The notes beneath the pieces were generated by a model, which had not been told where the DNA came from, searched no databases, and worked only from the letters and a program-made list of their open reading frames with translations. A program made the translations under genes and the position numbers. A stretch of 64,000 bases of DNA, taken from JABDQA01 sp963824415. GTDB lineage: Bacteria > Desulfobacterota > Desulfobulbia > Desulfobulbales > Desulfocapsaceae. The stretch covers positions 124,001 to 188,000 of the forward strand of contig CAWGPM010000001.1 of NCBI GenBank assembly GCA_963824415.1. Direction: 5' to 3'. Positions within the stretch are counted from its first letter, which is position 1. The number at the start of each line of letters is the position of its first letter. Below are positions 54,220 to 63,329 of this stretch, in pieces.

Positions 54220-54726
54220 ATGAAATTTTCGCAGGTCGTGCTGACCATTGTCTATCTGCTGATTTGCAGCGCAGCCCAGGTAAATGTTGCAGGGGCCGCC
54301 CCGGATTCGGAATACGATCATTCGCGGCTGATTGAAGATGCCGCGGCCGGGGATGTGGAGGCGCAATACACCTTGGCGCATCTTTATCTGAAAGGAAGAG
54401 GCGGGATGGCACGTGATGTCGAGCGGGCAATTGAATGGCTGGAACGGGCGGCCGCCAGCGATCATCAGGATGCGGCACTGGATCTTGCCCTGATCTATCT
54501 CGAGGATACGGCGGTGAGGGGCAATCGTGCCAGAGCCTTGGACTGGCTCACCCGGGCAGCTGATCTTGGGCAGCCGGATGCCCAGTACTTTCTCGGGCTG
54601 GCCTACCGCGCCAGCGATCCGACCGAGGCGGTGCGTTGGCTCAAGAAGGCAGAAGCAGCCGGCCACCCAGAAGCCGGAGATGAACTCATGCGAATCTGCA
54701 GAGAAAATAAAAAGTTGTGTTTCTGA
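54220..54726 (+). CDS. Exported Sel1-repeat protein
   Basis: 168 residues. A signal peptide (VVLTIVYLLICSAAQVNVAG) is followed by three to four Sel1-like (SLR) helical repeats: GDVEAQYTLAHLYLKGRGG with DVERAIEWLERAAASDHQDA, then ALDLALIYLED and RALDWLTRAADLGQPDAQYF. Such proteins serve as periplasmic binding scaffolds. It converges on the SDR gene with only 4 bases between stops. Function otherwise unknown. Confidence 0.88.
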   Translation: MKFSQVVLTIVYLLICSAAQVNVAGAAPDSEYDHSRLIEDAAAGDVEAQYTLAHLYLKGRGGMARDVERAIEWLERAAASDHQDAALDLALIYLEDTAVRGNRARALDWLTRAADLGQPDAQYFLGLAYRASDPTEAVRWLKKAEAAGHPEAGDELMRICRENKKLCF

Positions 54727-54730
54727 TTAC

Positions 54731-55918
54731 TCAGCTCGTGGGCGTATTCGAAGTTGGCTGGTCATTTATAAGCGGCGTCTGGATAAACGGACTGGTCGCG
54801 TCATGATGAATTGACTCGAGCAGGGCGGTGGGGTTGTTTAGGAAATCATTGCGTATCGACATGTCGAAATCGAGCTTTTCGTCGAAGGTAGTGATCAGGT
54901 TCTGATAGCTCCAGCGGTTCAGATAATAGGAGATCATCTCTGGTAATCTGGAAAAAATGGTCTCATCAGGCCTTGGGTCGACAAAACTCGAGGCATGAAG
55001 GCGTGCGCAGGAGAGGGTCTGGGTCCGGTAAAAGGCGCCCAGAAACATCAGCTCGGGCGGCAGCGAGGCCTTGAGCCCAATCTTGGTGAGCATACGCAGG
55101 ATAATCCGCACACTGCGTTTGCCAGTGCTGGCAACAGAATAGGGAACGTAGATTTTACGGGGGCTGGAAAGTTTCAGGTGCGACTTGATGGCCAGGATCA
55201 GCCGGTCCAGTTCCACCGGCTCCGGGTCGACGAAGTGAAAGGTCTTGCCGCCAAACTCATCGCGGTTGTCGAGCATATGATGGATCAGATAGGCGATCTT
55301 GCGGGAGTTCGAATAAGAGTGCCGGGCACCTTTTTTGGTGAATAGAAACGGCATGGACTCGTCGGCGATGGAAAAGAGCATTCGCTGAAAGCCCTGGACC
55401 TTGTGATCATGGTTTCCGTAAACCACGCCCAGGCGGATGCAGGAATAGTCGAGTCCCTCGTTGGCCGCCATGAATCTCAGGGTTTCCTCGGCCATCAGTT
55501 TTGATTTTGCGTAATTGCTCAATCTTGAAGTGACCGGCAGCGCCTGGTCTTCGTCGAGATTTTCACCATCGGGCAGGGTCGCCGCCGAGCTGAAAAAGAT
55601 ATAAGGGATCTTCAGAGCTGCGGCGGTGCGGGCAATATTGATCGCGCCGAGGTAGTTTACTTCAAACGAGAATTGCGGATTGGCATCGATGTTGGTGATT
55701 GCTGCATTGATCACGAAGTCGGGCTTGACGCTGAAGATATAGTTGCGGATATCCTGGCAATTCTGCAGAGCGACTTTTTTGCTGCTGGGTGCCATGATGT
55801 CCACCACGCCGGGCCGCCGCTGTTTATAAAAGTTAACGATGGTACCACCGATCAGCCCGGAGCCGCCGAACACAACGCCGGTTCTCATGTTTCTGCCAAC
55901 TGCGATATTATCCGCCAT
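54731..55918 (-). CDS. NAD-dependent epimerase/dehydratase (extended SDR)
   Basis: 395 residues from the ATG at 55918; a TTG at 55924 and an ATG at 55888 are other options, and no ribosome site is strong. Cofactor site TGVVFGGSGLIGGTIV, VINAAITNIDANPQFSFEVN, FFSSAATLPDGENL and the catalytic NYAKSKLMAEE (Tyr-x3-Lys). The N-terminal Rossmann fold is standard; the C-terminal 100 residues are less usual. The substrate is probably a nucleotide sugar or lipid-linked compound, but no partner genes support a choice. Confidence 0.83.
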   Translation of the reverse strand: MADNIAVGRNMRTGVVFGGSGLIGGTIVNFYKQRRPGVVDIMAPSSKKVALQNCQDIRNYIFSVKPDFVINAAITNIDANPQFSFEVNYLGAINIARTAAALKIPYIFFSSAATLPDGENLDEDQALPVTSRLSNYAKSKLMAEETLRFMAANEGLDYSCIRLGVVYGNHDHKVQGFQRMLFSIADESMPFLFTKKGARHSYSNSRKIAYLIHHMLDNRDEFGGKTFHFVDPEPVELDRLILAIKSHLKLSSPRKIYVPYSVASTGKRSVRIILRMLTKIGLKASLPPELMFLGAFYRTQTLSCARLHASSFVDPRPDETIFSRLPEMISYYLNRWSYQNLITTFDEKLDFDMSIRNDFLNNPTALLESIHHDATSPFIQTPLINDQPTSNTPTS

Positions 55919-56339
55919 GCTCAATCCCGAATCTTGATTTGTCTGAGCTTAATACATTTTGAGGCTATTAAAACACGATTTGAGGCAACATTGCAATCAG
56001 CCGTTATCTCAATACAATTCCGGGATGCTTAAGTGCCTTGGTAGAGAGCCTCCTGGCTGAGTCCGATAGATTGCCAAAGTTTTGGCTAAGTCGACGCATA
56101 ATTGTTGGATGAGTCTCCAGCAGAGGGAGAACGGCGGTAATGGGCCAAAGCTTTTTTATATTTTTTTCTGCGTTTTTCTGTTATACACGCAGAATATATA
56201 AGAGAACTTGATTGATCAAGCAAATATATGATATTATTATATTAATTTTTAGTTTGCCTGATACGAAGTTCTTTATTTAAGGATTTTGCCAAGGAAAACA
56301 TGGCAAAGAGAAAATTTATTTTTCGCAAGGCCATCAAAG
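55919..56339. other. Divergent intergenic region with a short overlapping ORF
   Basis: About 420 AT-rich bases upstream of both flanking genes. At its right end an ATG at 56300 with AAGGA before it opens a 20-codon frame (to 56362) that overlaps the start of the next gene in another frame. It may be a leader that couples translation or may be chance. Confidence 0.35.
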
Positions 56340-58328
56340 ATGCAGATCTTATCGGAAAGTGAAATCGTTCACCGTATCAGGCGCCGCAAAAAATTCAGCG
56401 CCGTGATCGAGGGCGGGGCATTCTCGATTAAAATCGATCGATATGTGCCGATGGTCTGTACTGCGATCCATGCAGGCAATCGGCTGGATTCGCGGCTTGA
56501 GAAAAAAATATATTTATCTTTAGATGAGAGACGTTATGAAGAGGATCCCTATACAGACCGTTTGATAGCCTCTTTTCCGGTGACGCTGCAGGGCCTCGAT
56601 TCGAGATACCGCTACGATCTCAATCGAGCTCCGGATCAGTGCATCTATAAAGAGGCCTGGAATAAAAAAGTCTGGAAAAAAGAATTGAGCCACGCTGAAA
56701 GAGAAGAAAGTCTGGCCCGGCACGCCAGTTATTATCGGGTTCTCGGCACACTTCTGACGGCGCTGCAGAGACAATTCGGCCAATGCATCATTTACGATGT
56801 CCACTCCTACAACTATAAACGGCGCGAGGAAGACTGCCCGCTGTTCAATATCGGCACCCATTTTGTCGATAAAAATCGCTACGAGCCCGTTCTGGCCCAT
56901 TTCAAAAAATATCTGCACGCCACAGCACTGCCCAATATCGAAACCAGGATCGGATTCGACGAGGTCTTTCAGGGTAAAGAACAACAGGCTTCGTTTGTTC
57001 ATCACAAGCATCCTGGAAACCTGCTGATGCACCTGGAGATAAAAAAGGTGTATATGGATGAACTCAGTGGTGAGTTGTACCCGCTCATCCTGGAGGAGCT
57101 GATTAAGTCGCTGAAGCGGGCTATAAGCTATAATGGCGCATATTTCACCAGGAAATACTCAGACAAGAAACTGCACCGATCCCGATTCATCGCTGCCGAA
57201 AGCAGCAATATAATAAAGCGGGTCGATGACGCCCTGTTCCGGGTCGCCAGAGGTATCGATACGCTGCTCTATCTGAACCCGACAAATCTGGTGCAGGAGA
57301 AGAATCGTTTTTTCGCCAGGGAATTCAATTACAATCCCCAGTTTGTCTATCGTCAGCTCGACATCGACCCATACGTGTTCCGCAAGGATCTCTACGGGGT
57401 GCAGGTGGATGATATCCAGGATGTGAGCATCCGGCAGATGTACCGCAGCACCGTTGATATGCTCGCCACCAAAATCGATCTGCTGACCACGATAGGCACC
57501 GAGGCCTTTCTCTACAACTCGCTGAGATATTACGGGGAGCCACGGGAGGCGGATGTCAGGCTGGCCCGTTTCCTGATTGCAGCCCCTTCGGTGGATGCAG
57601 GGAAACGTCCTGAGCTCAGTGCGGAGACCTGTGCCGCGGCATTTCGCCGGGCCGCCCGCGAATACGGGCTGAATTGTCGGATTGAGCTGAGCAGCAGAAT
57701 TGTCGCCCGGGTCATGGTGAACAACGCCAGGAAGACCGTGTTGATCAACCAGCGCGCCAAATTCAGCCAGGTGGAGGTGGAAGCGTTCATCAATCACGAA
57801 CTCGGTGTGCATATTGTCACCACGCTCAATGCTGAACGGCAGCCCCTGAGGATTTTCAAACTCGGCTTACCTGGCAACACCGAGAGCCAGGAAGGCCTGG
57901 CGGTTCTTGCCGAACACCTGTCGGGCAACCTGACCCTTGAAAGGATCAAAATCCTTGCCTACCGCGTGATTGCGGTGCGCATGATGGTGCAGGATTATGA
58001 TTTCAGCAGAACTTTCAAAGTGCTGACCCAGGAACACGGTCTTTCCCCGGACGCTGCTTTCAACCTGACTGCACGGGTTTATCGGGGTGGTGGCTTCACC
58101 AAGGATTACCTCTATCTGAGCGGCCTGCAGAAGGTTTTGAAACTCCATCAGTCGGGTGTCAGTATCGAGCCGCTTTTGGTCGGCAAGGCATCGATTGCCT
58201 ATCTCGATACGATCAAGGAAATGATCACCACCGGCATGGCCGGTAAGCCTCACTACCTGCCGCGCGCCTGGCAGGCTTCGGTGGAGAAAAACCCCATCCT
58301 CGATTACCTGCTGACCGCCATCACCTGA
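56340..58328 (+). CDS. N-formylglutamate amidohydrolase-like / DUF1704 (QEGLA-motif) metallopeptidase-like fusion
   Basis: 662 residues from the ATG at 56340; the frame is open from 56286. Residues about 10-260 look like an N-formylglutamate amidohydrolase-type zinc domain (VPMVCTAIHAGNRLDSR, LNRAPDQCIY, IIYDVHSYNYKRRE). Residues about 280-660 are the DUF1704/TIGR02421 domain, with HELGVH (His486, Glu487, His491), and the name-giving SQEGLAVL with Glu518 as likely third zinc ligand. In eukaryotes this fold contains tyrosine carboxypeptidases acting on tubulin tails, so peptide or amide hydrolysis is likely. In other bacteria the two domains are often separate neighbouring genes. Substrate unknown. 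Confidence 0.85.
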   Translation: MQILSESEIVHRIRRRKKFSAVIEGGAFSIKIDRYVPMVCTAIHAGNRLDSRLEKKIYLSLDERRYEEDPYTDRLIASFPVTLQGLDSRYRYDLNRAPDQCIYKEAWNKKVWKKELSHAEREESLARHASYYRVLGTLLTALQRQFGQCIIYDVHSYNYKRREEDCPLFNIGTHFVDKNRYEPVLAHFKKYLHATALPNIETRIGFDEVFQGKEQQASFVHHKHPGNLLMHLEIKKVYMDELSGELYPLILEELIKSLKRAISYNGAYFTRKYSDKKLHRSRFIAAESSNIIKRVDDALFRVARGIDTLLYLNPTNLVQEKNRFFAREFNYNPQFVYRQLDIDPYVFRKDLYGVQVDDIQDVSIRQMYRSTVDMLATKIDLLTTIGTEAFLYNSLRYYGEPREADVRLARFLIAAPSVDAGKRPELSAETCAAAFRRAAREYGLNCRIELSSRIVARVMVNNARKTVLINQRAKFSQVEVEAFINHELGVHIVTTLNAERQPLRIFKLGLPGNTESQEGLAVLAEHLSGNLTLERIKILAYRVIAVRMMVQDYDFSRTFKVLTQEHGLSPDAAFNLTARVYRGGGFTKDYLYLSGLQKVLKLHQSGVSIEPLLVGKASIAYLDTIKEMITTGMAGKPHYLPRAWQASVEKNPILDYLLTAIT

Positions 58329-58344
58329 GTGGTCCATTGACTGG

Positions 58345-58371
58345 TGCTGCGGGGTTTTCTGCCCCGCAGCA
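58345..58371 (+). terminator. GC-rich hairpin after the DUF1704 gene
   Basis: TGCTGCGGGG (58345-58354) and CCCCGCAGCA (58362-58371) pair perfectly around a 7-base loop, 17 bases past the stop. No T-run follows, so termination strength is unsure. Confidence 0.55.
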
Positions 58372-58484
58372 GTGCTGCTTCAAACTAAGCTCATAGGCAA
58401 GCCCATCGTACCGGCTGAAGTGCGATCGAGCACTGTTCTTTTCGGCACTCTCACAATCAGGTTCTATTTATTTTTTACGTAAAA

Positions 58485-58501
58485 ATGAGAATGTTTCTCA
58501 T
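58485..58501. promoter_or_regulatory. Fur-box-like palindrome
   Basis: ATGAGAA-TGT-TTCTCAT is a perfect 7-base inverted repeat and agrees with the 7-1-7 Fur/PerR pattern TGATAAT-N-ATTATCA at 11 of 14 fixed positions. It lies 160 bases upstream of the -35 box of the beta-oxidation operon, so its target is unclear. Confidence 0.4.
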
Positions 58502-58662
58502 GGGATCCGTACGATGCGGTTTCTCGGGATATAAAACCGTTAGGCAAAGGGTGCTTATTGCAAACTTAAATATATATAATATAATATAAAAAATTACATT
58601 TATTCATTTAAGTAAATGTTTTTAAAAATGAGTTCCAGAGAAATTTAAATTAATTTTTCTAT

Positions 58663-58691
58663 TTGACTTAAACGTAAAGGAAAGGTATACA
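58663..58691 (+). promoter_or_regulatory. Sigma-70-type promoter of the beta-oxidation operon
   Basis: TTGACT (58663-58668), a 17-base spacer, and TATACA (58686-58691). Spacing is ideal, and it lies about 70 bases before the acyl-CoA synthetase ATG at 58765. The surrounding DNA is AT-rich. Confidence 0.62.
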
Positions 58692-58764
58692 GCAGGGTAA
58701 GATCTATGATACAATAATGAGACACCTAATATCGTTCTTGCAGACTTGACGACAGGAGAAAACC

Positions 58765-60622
58765 ATGGATTTTCTTTCATATCAGTCAATTCCCGCGATA
58801 CTAAGAGAAAATGCGGTGCGTTATGCTGAGCGAACCGCCATCAGCTACAAACGGCAAGGCGTCTTTCTGTCACTAACCTACGGGGAATTTTACGAACGTG
58901 TTCTGCTGCTGGCCAGAGGTCTGTGCAAGGCCGGAATGCAGCCCGGCGATAAGGTGGCGATTTTTTCAGAGAACCGGCTGGGCTGGGCAATTTCCGATTT
59001 CGGCATCCAGTGCGGCGGCGGCATCAGCGTGCCCATTTATGCGACCAATACCGGGGAGCAGGCCGCCTACATCCTCAATCACTGCGAGGCAAAGATCGTC
59101 TTTGTCTCGACCAAGGCCCAGTATGAAAAGCTGCTCGGGGTAAAGGACAAGATTTCCAACATCGAACTGGTCATTTCCTATGAACGGTTCATGGGTGACC
59201 GTTCGTTTCCGGTCTACACCCAATATCAGCTTTCCGAAGTTTCGACCCCGATCCCTGAGGCAGAAAGAGGCCAAATCGAGGAAAAGATCGATCAGATAGG
59301 CCACGAAGACATTCTCACCTTCATCTACACGTCGGGGACCACCGGACCGCCCAAAGGGGTTATCTTGACCCACTATAACGTGATCTGCAATGTCACCCAA
59401 GCGATCGGCCAATTAGGCGGTCTGGGCGAGGAAGAGATCTTTCTGAGTTTTTTGCCCTTGAGCCATATTCTCGAACGTACGTGCGGCTATTACGCTGCTC
59501 TGATGAGCGGCAAGCACATCGCCTTTGCCGAGGACGTTAAAAGGGTCGTCGAAAACATGGACGAAATCCGGCCCACCTTCATGATCTGTGTTCCGCGGCT
59601 GTTCGAAAAAGTCTATCAGCCGCATCTACGAGAGTGTCCACCAGATGAGTTCGCTGCGCAAGGCGCTGTTCCACCAGGCGGTAAAAACGGGCCGGGAATA
59701 CGCCAATAAAAAATATATAGATAAGACACCGTTGGGCACTCTGGCCCTACGCTACCGGTTCTTCGACCGGCTGGTTTTCAAAAAGATCAGAAACCGGTTC
59801 GGTGGACGCTTGCGCGGCATGGTCTGTGGCGGAGCACCGCTGGATAAAACCATCAACGAGTTCATGTGGACCATCGGCATGCCGGTTTTAAACGGCTACG
59901 GGTTGACCGAGACCAGTCCGGTTGTGACCGCGAGTAGCTATGAGCAGGTGAGGTTCGATTCGGTTGGCAAGAAGGTTGATAGAACCGATCTTAAACTAGC
60001 GGAGGACGGGGAACTGCTGGTCAGGGGTCCCCAGGTCATGCGGAGCTATTACAAAAATGATAAGGCAACGGAAGATGTCTTCGAGGATGGCTGGTTCAAG
60101 ACCGGCGACATAGCTCATATCGATGACGAGGGGTTTGTCTATATCGTCGATCGAAAAAAGGAGATCATCGTCACCGCCGGCGGCAAGAATATCGCTCCGC
60201 AGCCGATCGAAAACGAACTCAAACTCGATAAATATATCTCCCAGGCCATCGTGTTCGGTGATCGCAAGCCCTATCTGGTTGCCCTGCTGACCCCCAATAT
60301 CGAGCGCTTGATCGACCTGAGCCGGGAGGAAGGACTCGATTATCTGGACCTTGAAGAACTGGCCCAGAACCAGCGGATCAAAGAGTTATACACCCAGCGG
60401 ATCGACGACTTGAACCGGACGCTGCCGCCCTACAGCACGATTAAATATTTTGCCCTGATACCACAGGATTTTTCCATCGAAGGCGGCGAACTGACGCCGA
60501 CCCTGAAACTCAAGCGCAAGGAAATATACGGTAAATACAAAGATATCGTGGATGAGATGTATATGAGCAAAGAGAACGGTTTTGTGTTCAAGCAACAATC
60601 TTCCAACGGAGAAAGGCAATGA
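58765..60622 (+). pseudogene. Long-chain acyl-CoA synthetase (AMP-forming), interrupted by a frameshift
   Basis: Frames 58765-59709 and 59588-60622 make one enzyme of about 618 residues. The first frame carries the AMP/ATP loop (FIYTSGTTGPPKGVILTHYN) up to VPRLFEKVY; one extra base near 59617 then breaks it, and the second frame continues SRIYESVHQMSSLRKALFHQ, GYGLTETSPVV, GWFKTGDIAHIDDEGFVYIV and GGKNIAPQPIENEL. It would activate fatty acids for the beta-oxidation enzymes encoded next. The downstream gene overlaps its stop (ATGA) and is intact, and both halves keep good codon structure, so a recent mutation or sequence error is more likely than old decay. GGAG lies before the ATG. Confidence 0.82.
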
Positions 60623-63006
60623 TGCAAATCAATCGAGTCGCCGTGCTCGGGGCCGGGGTCATGGGCGCCACCATCGCCGCCCATCTGGCCAACGCCGGGC
60701 TGGACGTCGTGATGCTCGACATCGTCCCCCGCGAATTGAGCGAGGAGGAAAAGAATAAGGGATTGAGCCTGACCAGTCCGCAGGTGCGCAACCGGATCGC
60801 CGACAGTGGCAAACAGGGACTGCTCAGGATGAAGCCTGCCCCGCTTTTTCTGAAGCACTATGCTGACCGGATTCAGACCGGCAACTTCGAGGATGACCTG
60901 GCCCAATTATCTACCTGCGACTGGGTGATCGAGGTGGTTGTCGAGCATATGGGGATCAAGCTTGAACTGTTTGGCAAAATCGCCGAACATCTGGGACCCA
61001 CCACCATACTGAGCACCAATACCAGCGGCCTGTCGGTCAACGAGATGGCACAGGCGCTGCCGGAAGAGCTTCGCCGGCGCTTTCTGGTCACCCATTTTTT
61101 CAACCCGCCGCGCTATATGCGCCTGATGGAAATTGTCCCCTGCGCCGAGGCTGACCCGGTTCTCGTGCAGGCGCTGGCCGATTTTATCAGCCGACGCCTG
61201 GGCAAAGGCATTGTCTATGCCAAGGACACCGCCAATTTCATTGCCAACCGTATCGGCGTCTATGCGATCTATAAGGGGATTGAACATATGGTGGAGATGG
61301 GCATGAGCGTCGAAGAGGTCGACGCCATAGCCGGTCCGGCCACCGCCCGGCCTAAGAGTGCGGCATTCAGGACTGCGGACCTGGTCGGGCTCGATACCCT
61401 GGCCCATGTCGGCACCAACTCCTATGAGCAACTGGTCGATGATGAGCAGCGCGAGGTTTTCAAACTGCCGCCTTTCGTCCAGAAGATGATCGAGGAGAAG
61501 AAGCTCGGCAACAAGAGCGGACAGGGCTTTTACAAGAAGGAGATGATCGACGGCAAGCGGCAGATCTTCTATTACGACTACACGGACGGCGACTACAAAC
61601 CGCTGGCCAAACCAAAATTTGGTTCCGTGCAGATGGTCAAGCAGGTCGACGATCCGCGCCGCAGGATTACCGCGCTGATCGGAGGCGGCGACAAGGGCGC
61701 CGAGTATGGCTGGAAGTCGCTGCGCGACACCCTGATCTACGCCTACAACCGGATCCCCGAGATTGCCGATGATGTGGTCAATATCGACAACGCGATGAAG
61801 TGGGGATTCAACTGGGAGTTGGGGCCCTTCGAGATGCTCGATGCGATCGGCCTGGACGCCTTTGTCAAGCGGGCGGAGAAAGACGGTGTCCAGGTTCCGG
61901 TCTCGATGAAACAGATCGAAGCGTTTTACCGCTACGGCGAGGACGGCCGCAAAGAGTTCTACGATATTGTCAGTGGTGCGTATCGTCCGTTGATGCTGCC
62001 TCAGGGGCAGATCAGCCTGGAGATTTTAAAGCGCGGCGACCATGTGGTTGAGAAAAATGCTAACTCGTCAGTGGTCGATCTGGGCGACGGGGTGTTCTGC
62101 CTGGAATTTCATTCCAAGATGAATGCGATCAGCGGCGATATCCTGACGATGACCCATAAGGCGATTAAACGGGCCGAAGATGACGGTGTGGGACTGGTGC
62201 TCGGCAACCGGGGCGCGAATTTCTCGGTGGGCGCCAACCTGATGCTGCTGGCCGTGGCCCTGGCCGAAGGTGCTTTTGAAGATATCGATATGGTGTTGAG
62301 GGCCTTTCAGAAAGCCACCATGGCTGTGAAATACGCCAAAGTCCCCGTGGTTGCGGCGCCATTTCAGATGACGCTGGGCGGTGGCTGTGAGTTCTGCCTG
62401 CATGCCGACCGGATCAACGCCCATGCCGAAACCTATATGGGACTGGTGGAGATTGGCGTTGGCCTGCTGCCGGGTGGTGGTGGGACCAAGGAGATGTGTC
62501 TGCGGGCGGTGGATCTGGCAGCCCAGTACGAAACCGACGTGCAGCCCTTTATTTTTAAACATTTCAGACAGATTGCAATGGCCCAGGTGTCGATGGGCGC
62601 GGCCGAGTTGGCGGCTATGGGGTATATGCGCAACGGTGATGCGATCAGCATGGATTTCGACCGGCTTATCGGTGATGCCAAACAGCAGGTGCTGGCCCTG
62701 GCGGCCAACTATCTCCCGAAGAAAGTCCGTGACGATATCGCCGCTCCGGGACGGTCCATTGCGGCAAGCATAAAAAGCCAGCTCTGGAATATGCAGATGG
62801 GTTCACATATCAGTGAATATGAGGCCTACATGGGCGGGGTGATAGCCGAAGTGATCTGCGGCGGTGACGTCAACCCGGGCACCATCGTGGATGAGCACTA
62901 TCTGCTGGCACTTGAGCGGGAAAACTTCCTGAAGCTGTGCTCCAACAAAAAGACGGCCCAGCGAATCCAGCATATGCTCAAGACCGGCAAGCCGCTGAGA
63001 AATTAG
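60619..63006 (+). CDS. 3-hydroxyacyl-CoA dehydrogenase/enoyl-CoA hydratase, FadN type
   Basis: 795 residues. Here the dehydrogenase comes first: VAVLGAGVMGATIAAHLANA (NAD site), VVEHMGIKLELFGKIAEHLG, STNTSGLSVNEMAQALP and the catalytic VTHFFNPPRYMRLMEIVP, with two C-terminal dehydrogenase domains (to about 430). The crotonase domain follows (NSSVVDLGDGVFCLEFHSKM, VLGNRGANFSVGANLMLLAV, FQMTLGGGCEFCLHADRINA, VEIGVGLLPGGGGTKEMCLR). This order is that of FadN/YusL and not of E. coli FadB. It hydrates enoyl-CoA and oxidises the hydroxyacyl-CoA. Its start overlaps the synthetase stop by 4 bases; the thiolase follows 323 bases later. Confidence 0.94.
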   Translation: MMQINRVAVLGAGVMGATIAAHLANAGLDVVMLDIVPRELSEEEKNKGLSLTSPQVRNRIADSGKQGLLRMKPAPLFLKHYADRIQTGNFEDDLAQLSTCDWVIEVVVEHMGIKLELFGKIAEHLGPTTILSTNTSGLSVNEMAQALPEELRRRFLVTHFFNPPRYMRLMEIVPCAEADPVLVQALADFISRRLGKGIVYAKDTANFIANRIGVYAIYKGIEHMVEMGMSVEEVDAIAGPATARPKSAAFRTADLVGLDTLAHVGTNSYEQLVDDEQREVFKLPPFVQKMIEEKKLGNKSGQGFYKKEMIDGKRQIFYYDYTDGDYKPLAKPKFGSVQMVKQVDDPRRRITALIGGGDKGAEYGWKSLRDTLIYAYNRIPEIADDVVNIDNAMKWGFNWELGPFEMLDAIGLDAFVKRAEKDGVQVPVSMKQIEAFYRYGEDGRKEFYDIVSGAYRPLMLPQGQISLEILKRGDHVVEKNANSSVVDLGDGVFCLEFHSKMNAISGDILTMTHKAIKRAEDDGVGLVLGNRGANFSVGANLMLLAVALAEGAFEDIDMVLRAFQKATMAVKYAKVPVVAAPFQMTLGGGCEFCLHADRINAHAETYMGLVEIGVGLLPGGGGTKEMCLRAVDLAAQYETDVQPFIFKHFRQIAMAQVSMGAAELAAMGYMRNGDAISMDFDRLIGDAKQQVLALAANYLPKKVRDDIAAPGRSIAASIKSQLWNMQMGSHISEYEAYMGGVIAEVICGGDVNPGTIVDEHYLLALERENFLKLCSNKKTAQRIQHMLKTGKPLRN

Positions 63007-63329
63007 CCTGAATATTTCATGGAAATGACAAGAATCATTAATATTTAAACAATATCATATAAATACTGAACTGTTTGGCGATTATGGCGATGACTCAGTT
63101 TTTACCTTTTGGAATCAATGATAAAAAGACAAAGTTTTTACCCTTCGGGCGAGTCAATACGGCCTGCTATCCCGAGTCGCTTTGGGGGAACGCATATTGC
63201 TTATTTAGCTTTCCCCAAGTCTTCTTGGCCAGCAGGCCGTCTCAGCTCGTGAAATATTGAGGCAAGAGATGAATACTGAACGATCCCAGCATAGGACCAA
63301 ATCAGCAAACGACTCAAAAGAGGTATGAT
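63007..63329. other. Intergenic region with direct and inverted repeats
   Basis: 323 bases before the thiolase gene. AGTTTTTACC occurs at 63097-63106 and 63133-63142, part of an imperfect 36-base direct repeat. Then come perfect 10-base inverted arms at 63159-63168 and 63231-63240 (separate entry). An open frame, 63075-63260, covers these repeats but looks non-coding. Confidence 0.5.
63159..63240. repeat. 82-base inverted-repeat element
   Basis: ACGGCCTGCT and AGCAGGCCGT close an 82-base segment whose inside has a second, imperfect pairing (TTTGGGGGAA near 63181 with TTCCCCAA near 63211). It could be a large RNA hairpin between operon genes or a small mobile repeat of the REP/MITE kind. Confidence 0.5.

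Noticed and set aside
63075..63260. A 61-codon gene before the thiolase
   Set aside because: No ribosome site is seen, and it runs across the direct and inverted repeats, which explain its repeated FLPFG residues.
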